From Lentzea albidocapillata (GTDB lineage Bacteria; Actinomycetota; Actinomycetes; Mycobacteriales; Pseudonocardiaceae), in NCBI RefSeq assembly GCF_000719115.1, contig NZ_JOEA01000026.1:31353-95352 (forward strand): 64,000 nucleotides of DNA, in the 5' to 3' direction. Positions within the stretch are counted from its first letter, which is position 1. Every line of letters starts with the position of its first letter. Below are positions 59,990 to 64,000 of the stretch, one piece after another. A model generated the notes under the pieces. The model worked only from the letters and a program-made list of their open reading frames with translations, searched no databases and was not told the origin of the DNA. The translations under genes were made by a program, and so were the position numbers.

Positions 59990-61288
59990 GTGCCAGGAAG
60001 GACGCTGGAATTGCGATACGTGAAGACCGCGCGCCTGGTTGAAACCGGCCATTCCATCTTATATGAGGCGCACGACAAAAAACGAGACGAACCCGTTGTC
60101 ATAAAAGAGCTGAAGGTTTCGGAGGCGAGTCTGACGACCGCGCGCGATGTTGCGCGTTTCCGTCGCGAGTTGAGGGTGCAAAGTGAAATCGCCGGCCCGC
60201 ACTTCATGCCTATCTTTGACATGTCAATGGATTCGGACCCGCCGTTCTATGTGATGCCTCGTGCGGAAAACAACCTCAAGAGCTTTGTGGATCAGAATGG
60301 ACCGCTCGACACTGCGTACGCCGTCAGTATATTTTCTCAGGTGGTTGACGCGGTGGAGGTAATGCACGCGGCAAATGTCGTTCATCGAGATATAAAGCCA
60401 GAGAACGCCCTTTTGTACAACCGTAAATGGGTTCTTTCTGACTTCGGTCTGTGTCGGCAGCGCGAATCTGGCAGTACGGCCTTAACTTCACATGTTGGGC
60501 TAGGAACGGTCGAATATGCTGCACCCGAGCAGTTTAGGAACGCTGCTGCGGCAAATGAGCGTTCAGACATCTACAGTCTAGGTAAGGTGTTCTACTTTCT
60601 GTTGACGGGGAAAGTTCCCTGGCCGGAGGTGGATCTATCCAGAGTTCCCGGCGAGTTTGAATATATCGTCTCTCGCTGCACTCGCGAATATCCTATTAAT
60701 CGCTATCAGAGTGTTGTTGATCTGAAGAAGCACCTGCTGATGTTGATGTTTCCGGACTCTGAACTTCAAACGCCCAGAGAGGTCGTTCAGGGTTTGCAGC
60801 AGCGCTACACATCGGGAGATGTGAGCACTCTCGATGAGATCATTCGTGTGATCCGTCAGAATTCGGACGATCAACGCTTGTACCTCGATGTTGTGCCAAG
60901 GCTGCACAAGAGCGTGTTGCTTGGGCTCGGCAGTCGGTACGAAACTGAGCTAAAGGAGGTTGTACGTCGGTGCTTTGAGCATGTGAGTGAGGTCCGGATC
61001 CAATTCGAATTTGTTGACACTCTCGCAGGCTTCCTGGATGCCATTTTCGATTCTTCGCGTGACGTAGAGTTGCGCGAGTACGCCATGACGACGCTTCTGG
61101 CGCTGGCACGCGACTACTCTCGGTGGAACGCGGCGATTGTGTTTGCCGATATTGCCGACAAGTGCGTCAAGGCGAATTCGACCTTTCTTCTTGTGGAGGT
61201 GCTCCGTGGGAACCCTGAAGGTGCGGATTTTGTTGCTCAATGGCTACGCGGGAAGTCAATGCCTCCGATCGTGCTGAACTGTCTATAG
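59990..61288 (+). CDS. Ser/Thr protein kinase with helical C-terminus
   Basis: This 432-residue protein starts at GTG 59,990. The kinase domain (about 10-260) has Lys39 (VVIKEL), the catalytic loop VVHRDIKPENALL (Asp134, Asn139), DFG at 151-153 and APE at 178-180. The glycine loop is reduced (LVETGHSILYEA). Residues 265-432 are helical repeats, with no membrane span or PASTA domain, unlike housekeeping actinobacterial kinases. GC is visibly lower than its surroundings. Single cytosolic kinases of this kind occur in phage defence, so it is a defence candidate in the element cargo. Confidence 0.8.
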   Translation: MPGRTLELRYVKTARLVETGHSILYEAHDKKRDEPVVIKELKVSEASLTTARDVARFRRELRVQSEIAGPHFMPIFDMSMDSDPPFYVMPRAENNLKSFVDQNGPLDTAYAVSIFSQVVDAVEVMHAANVVHRDIKPENALLYNRKWVLSDFGLCRQRESGSTALTSHVGLGTVEYAAPEQFRNAAAANERSDIYSLGKVFYFLLTGKVPWPEVDLSRVPGEFEYIVSRCTREYPINRYQSVVDLKKHLLMLMFPDSELQTPREVVQGLQQRYTSGDVSTLDEIIRVIRQNSDDQRLYLDVVPRLHKSVLLGLGSRYETELKEVVRRCFEHVSEVRIQFEFVDTLAGFLDAIFDSSRDVELREYAMTTLLALARDYSRWNAAIVFADIADKCVKANSTFLLVEVLRGNPEGADFVAQWLRGKSMPPIVLNCL

Positions 61289-61718
61289 CGGGATATTTGG
61301 TAGTAACTCTACGATTCGTTGTGCTTGTGAAATTCTCGCGAGGGGTGGTTGGGTTGATTGGGCGGCAGTACTCGACTGGCTTTCGAGCTTGCCGGCGAGG
61401 TTCTGTCAACCTCATAGCCTTGCCGCTGGATTCATATGCAAGGGGTCGCGGGGATTCTGCGCATGTCGGCCGAATGTTCACGGAGTCTGATCGGAATCTC
61501 TTGGTTTCGGCTGCGGTGCTGCACGATATCGTTATGCGCCAAATCTGGTCGCGATCGGGTTTTATCCCTTGGATCGTGCGCGTTTTCTCTGGGCAGATTC
61601 CGCCCGATAGTAACTGACCAAAAAGTTCAAGCCTGACCGCGTTGCCGCTGGTCAGAGCTTTGATTTCACCCGGCGAAAGGTGGCGCCCCAGGCAGGATTC
61701 GATCCTACTACGCGCGGT
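61289..61718. other. Gap with no confident gene, containing a tRNA-like 3' end
   Basis: The DNA to about 61,620 has lower GC and a frame of 125 codons that overlaps the kinase, but no similarity or ribosome site supports it. At 61,681-61,708 the minus strand has GTAGG-ATCGAAT-CCTGC, then CTGGGGC-G-CCA, the T-arm and acceptor end of a tRNA. A hairpin (CTGACC...GGTCAG, 61,633-61,655) and TTTTT follow it downstream on the minus strand, like a tRNA terminator. The 5' part is absent. Confidence 0.55.
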
Positions 61719-62363
61719 TTACGTGATCGTGTGCCGCCGTGGCCGCGACGCGGCACGCTGATAGTCGTCCACCAGGCGAGCCAGCGCGTCCATCTGGTTA
61801 CGCCACGGTCCACCATGCACACGCGCCATACTGGCGGTCTGTGCCTCCCAGCGACTACTGCGCCGCCCGGTCACCGACAACACCGGCTCCAAGAACCCCA
61901 CCACGACCGGTGCATCTGTCGCCCCGGCCAAGACCCGCCAACCTGTCCGAGTCGAATCGGATGAGCGTTCGAGCCGCACCGTGTCCAGGTCCAGCGGAGC
62001 AGATCGCGTCGATCGCGGGGAGCGGCTCGTTCGCGGCTTCGCTTCTGTGACAGGTTTCGTGACAGCGGGTGCGAGCGGTTCGGCTGCCTCGGCAGCAGGA
62101 GCGGGTGTCACGAGCCGAGCGACTTCGGCAGTGGCACGCGTGAGCTGATGGGTGATCTGGTCCGCGTTGCCGTCCGTCAGTACCGCGTGACGCACCTCGG
62201 CAGCGGCAGCCTCGACAGCGGCTACGGCCGCCAAGACATCCCCGTGACGGGTGGCGACACGGGCGCGTCGAGCACGCTGCCGACACGCTGCGTTGTGATA
62301 GCGGGCCGGTCGCCCGCGCTTCGACCCTGCTTCGAGCGGCTGTCCGCATCCCGTGCACTTCAC
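61719..62363 (-). CDS. Zinc-ribbon-like protein of mobile-element type
   Basis: This 214-residue protein starts at GTG 62,363. The N-terminus holds KCTGCGQPLEAG and RYHNAACRQRARRARVATR, which form a small zinc-binding, basic DNA-binding-like module. The middle is an Ala-rich helix with a Pro/Ala linker. The C-terminal part (GWRVLAGATDAPVVVGFLEPVLSVTGRR, MDALARLVDDYQRAA) is a mixed fold. Similar proteins occur in actinomycete plasmids and integrative elements. Its function is unknown. Confidence 0.65.
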   Translation of the reverse strand: MKCTGCGQPLEAGSKRGRPARYHNAACRQRARRARVATRHGDVLAAVAAVEAAAAEVRHAVLTDGNADQITHQLTRATAEVARLVTPAPAAEAAEPLAPAVTKPVTEAKPRTSRSPRSTRSAPLDLDTVRLERSSDSTRTGWRVLAGATDAPVVVGFLEPVLSVTGRRSSRWEAQTASMARVHGGPWRNQMDALARLVDDYQRAASRPRRHTIT

Positions 62364-62376
62364 GACACACCACCCA

Positions 62377-62441
62377 ATTCGTGACTAGTTTCGTGACGTA
62401 CGGCGAGCGTAGCAGGTCGTGTCACGAAACTAGTCACGAAT
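62377..62441. repeat. Perfect 21-bp inverted repeat with internal CGTGAC repeats
   Basis: Arms 62,377-62,397 and 62,421-62,441 are exact complements around a 23-nt spacer. Each arm has two direct copies of CGTGAC, separated by TAGTTT. The right arm includes the stop of the DUF5753 regulator gene, so the structure could be its terminator. The repeated hexamer also suits a protein-binding site in front of the zinc-ribbon gene. Confidence 0.85.
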
Positions 62442-63330
62442 CTTTGGCGACGACTGGTCGGTGTGCGGTGTCCTTGAAGTGCTGTGCGGCCTTGACGATC
62501 GCTCCCGTCGTCACGGCGGCCGGGAGCGCTGCCAACATCAGCCGCTCAAACGTGTCCACGTAGGGCCGTCGCTCGGCCTCGCTCTCCAGCCACATTCCGC
62601 CGTGCGGGCAGTCGAAGTGCGCCACGTCATCAAACTGCGCCTCTCGAAACGACAACACCGAGAACGAGGCCATCGGTGCGAGTTCACCCACCCTGTCCGG
62701 CACGAGGAACACCCGCACGCCGGCGAGTTGAGCGAACGACGCGAGTTGGAACAACTGGTCCGCCATCACCAGCGCACCGCCGACCGGACGTCGCAAAGCT
62801 GCCTCGCCCAGAATGAGATCCATCCTGAGTGACGGACCGTCGCTCAGTTGCTCCATCACCTGTTCGCGGTGCTTGTTGGGGTAGAAGCGGTGCCCCTGCT
62901 GGGAGACGGCTTCGACCTGCACGCCCCTGATTTCAGCCGAATACTCGGGCGTCCAGACCAGCGGCGGCAACACGTCCAGTGCCACCGTCCGTACGTAGTT
63001 CGCCTCGGCTTCTACCTCGGAGTAGGTCCACTGGACACATGACGCCGTACCGCCGGTCACGAGGTCGAACATCCGGGGATCACGTGCCCGCTGCGCTCCC
63101 CAGAACACCGGTTCCCGCCGCACGTCGTCGATCTCATAGACCAGGGCAAGCGCCATGACGTCGGCATCGGTGATCGGGACCAGGCCGTTCTGCAGCATCG
63201 ACGTCTTGGCCGATGACCAGTGCACGCGCTTGGTCACCTCGGCCAGGCTCAAACCGCTTTCCTTGCGCCACAAGGCAAGTGCACGCGCGACCGCGCGGTT
63301 CTGAAGGTTGGACTTGAAGTCCTTGGGCAT
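62434..63330 (-). CDS. XRE-family regulator with DUF5753 domain
   Basis: This 298-residue protein has an N-terminal HTH (ARALALWRKESGLSLAEVTKRVHWSSAKTSMLQNG) and the DUF5753 domain (VQWTYSEVEAEANYVRTVALDVLPPLVWTPEYS, RPVGGALVMADQLFQLASFAQLAGVRVFLVPD). Such Scr1-type regulators are common in Pseudonocardiales and often sit beside one or two short genes, as here. The regulated process is not known. Confidence 0.88.
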   Translation of the reverse strand: MPKDFKSNLQNRAVARALALWRKESGLSLAEVTKRVHWSSAKTSMLQNGLVPITDADVMALALVYEIDDVRREPVFWGAQRARDPRMFDLVTGGTASCVQWTYSEVEAEANYVRTVALDVLPPLVWTPEYSAEIRGVQVEAVSQQGHRFYPNKHREQVMEQLSDGPSLRMDLILGEAALRRPVGGALVMADQLFQLASFAQLAGVRVFLVPDRVGELAPMASFSVLSFREAQFDDVAHFDCPHGGMWLESEAERRPYVDTFERLMLAALPAAVTTGAIVKAAQHFKDTAHRPVVAKDS

Positions 63331-63406
63331 TGTCGACTGACTCCGTGGTGATGTGATGAGGGAAGTCGACGCGGCTGCGCGCGCCGCGCCGACTCCCGCA
63401 CCAGCC

Positions 63407-63625
63407 TCACTTGGGCTGGTGGCCTGGTTGTTCCGGAAGATCGAGGAGCGAACCGGTGCGCGGGTCCAATCCGAACTGGTGCAGCACGGTCATGCGGTAC
63501 GCGACGAACCCGTACCTGACGAGCACGGACAGAGCCCCGTCGGGCGAAAGGTTCGCGTACTGCTGGACACGCTCCAACATGTCGTTGGTCAGTGGAGCGA
63601 GTTGGAAGTGACGCTCAACGATCAC
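63407..63625 (-). CDS. Small protein coupled to the upstream gene
   Basis: The start at GTG 63,625 overlaps the upstream stop (GTGA) and follows GGAGATCC; it gives 72 residues. LAPLTNDMLERVQQYANLSPDGALSVLVRYGFVAYRMTVLHQFGLD is helical. No family was recognised. A longer frame to 63,682 would overlap the neighbour in another frame. Confidence 0.6.
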   Translation of the reverse strand: MIVERHFQLAPLTNDMLERVQQYANLSPDGALSVLVRYGFVAYRMTVLHQFGLDPRTGSLLDLPEQPGHQPK

Positions 63626-63870
63626 TGGATCTCCCTGGCCGGAGTGACAGGAAGCGGTGCGCGGAACAGGCAGCCGACGCACGGCATCCCTTCCGGCGCA
63701 CTCAGCAGATCCGCTGTGCCGGGCTCAATCACGAGACCGCAGTAAGCCGCTAGGGAAGTGGGCATGGTGTCGTCTGGAGGCGTGGGAACGAGGTGACAAG
63801 TTCGCTGCGTCTCCCCAACAACTCCACGGCGGAGGCGAACGAGAAGGACTGGGGGATTCACTTCAGGCAC
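63622..63870 (-). CDS. Small Cys-containing protein near the DUF5753 regulator
   Basis: This 82-residue protein starts at GTG 63,870 (an internal GTG at 63,861 is possible). Cysteines are in TCHLVP, AAYCGLVIEPGTADLL and GMPCVGCLFRAPLP, a pattern common in short Pseudonocardiales proteins next to XRE/DUF5753 genes, perhaps binding zinc. It is translationally coupled to the next gene. Confidence 0.6.
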   Translation of the reverse strand: MPEVNPPVLLVRLRRGVVGETQRTCHLVPTPPDDTMPTSLAAYCGLVIEPGTADLLSAPEGMPCVGCLFRAPLPVTPAREIQ

Positions 63871-63910
63871 GACGGCACCTCCGAACGGTCGAGCCGGTGC
63901 TTTTGTCAGC

Positions 63911-63987
63911 GCTCATGAAATTCCGCAGGTCTGAGGGGTTTTCGCTCACGTAATTCCGCAGGGCGTCGCTCACGTAATTCCCCACCG
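63911..63987. repeat. Three direct repeats of GCTCA[CT]G[TA]AATTCC at the window end
   Basis: Copies begin at 63,911, 63,944 and 63,968. The last two share GCTCACGTAATTCC exactly, and the first differs at two bases. GTGAGC appears inverted at 63,993-63,998. Repeats of this kind form the ends of some IS21-like insertion sequences or iterons. The window ends too soon to decide. Confidence 0.6.
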
Positions 63988-64000
63988 GGAGGGTGAGCGT

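Noticed and set aside
61240..61617. 125-codon frame after the kinase gene
   Set aside because: It overlaps the kinase by 48 bp, has no ribosome site, atypical composition and no recognisable domain.
61681..61708. Second copy of the tRNA-Arg attachment core
   Set aside because: It shares the T-arm region but differs in the variable loop, acceptor and discriminator, so it cannot be the partner of the left boundary.

Overview
The window is high-GC DNA from a filamentous actinomycete. An ESX-type substrate module (Esx-like, DUF3558 lipoprotein, PPE-like, EspG), WhiB, PucR, DUF3152, DUF6412 and DUF5753 families, GTG starts, 4-bp stop/start overlaps and IdeR/DmdR-type iron boxes together suggest the Pseudonocardiales, possibly Lentzea, Saccharothrix or Actinosynnema. 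The genus is inferred only from gene content.

Positions 1 to about 51.1 kb read as ordinary chromosome packed with small metabolic and regulatory units. In order these are: a partial TPR protein; an acyl-CoA ligase; a MarR/azoreductase/NUDIX unit with a clear operator; a rifampicin monooxygenase (rox) behind a rifamycin-associated element; TPR and exported proteins with a fused SecDF; an FMN alpha-hydroxyacid enzyme; the ESX substrate operon; tRNA-Val; a secreted GH16 glucanase behind a LacI-type palindrome; a second family-A DNA polymerase; a STAND/TPR protein; the proline catabolic genes with a divergent PucR regulator; a second YidC; a GAF regulator facing an aldehyde dehydrogenase homologue that has lost its catalytic residues; a GH20 hexosaminidase behind a DasR-like site; an iron-box-controlled ornithine N-hydroxylase/formyltransferase pair without an NRPS; a two-component system; and several one-gene regulators.

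At 51,150-51,191 lies the 3' portion of a tRNA-Arg(TCT) gene, running from the anticodon loop to the discriminator base and followed by its own terminator, but with no matching 5' half. This is the expected distal end of an element integrated in that tRNA. The DNA to its right, up to the end of the window, looks like an actinomycete integrative and conjugative element (AICE) with cargo. The backbone is two tandem NUDIX genes (Pif-like), an XRE repressor, an excisionase-like HTH protein, a WhiB-like protein, two membrane proteins and an FtsK-like TraB. TraB is followed by a cluster of GTGACGGG octamers that could be the transfer locus (clt). The cargo has visibly lower GC: an archaeal-type nucleoside diphosphate kinase with a small partner, a HEPN-motif protein and a Ser/Thr kinase with a helical C-terminus. 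These resemble defence-type genes. No integrase or replication initiator is visible, so the other end, with an intact tRNA-Arg(TCT), should lie beyond 64,000 unless the element has decayed.

The most interesting items are the cargo/defence candidates and clt of the element, the catalytically dead aldehyde dehydrogenase kept beside its regulator, the shortened thioredoxin-reductase-like protein, the RAE-rox pair and the split hydroxamate siderophore locus. Starts were adjusted by Shine-Dalgarno sequence and family alignment from memory. No database search was run.
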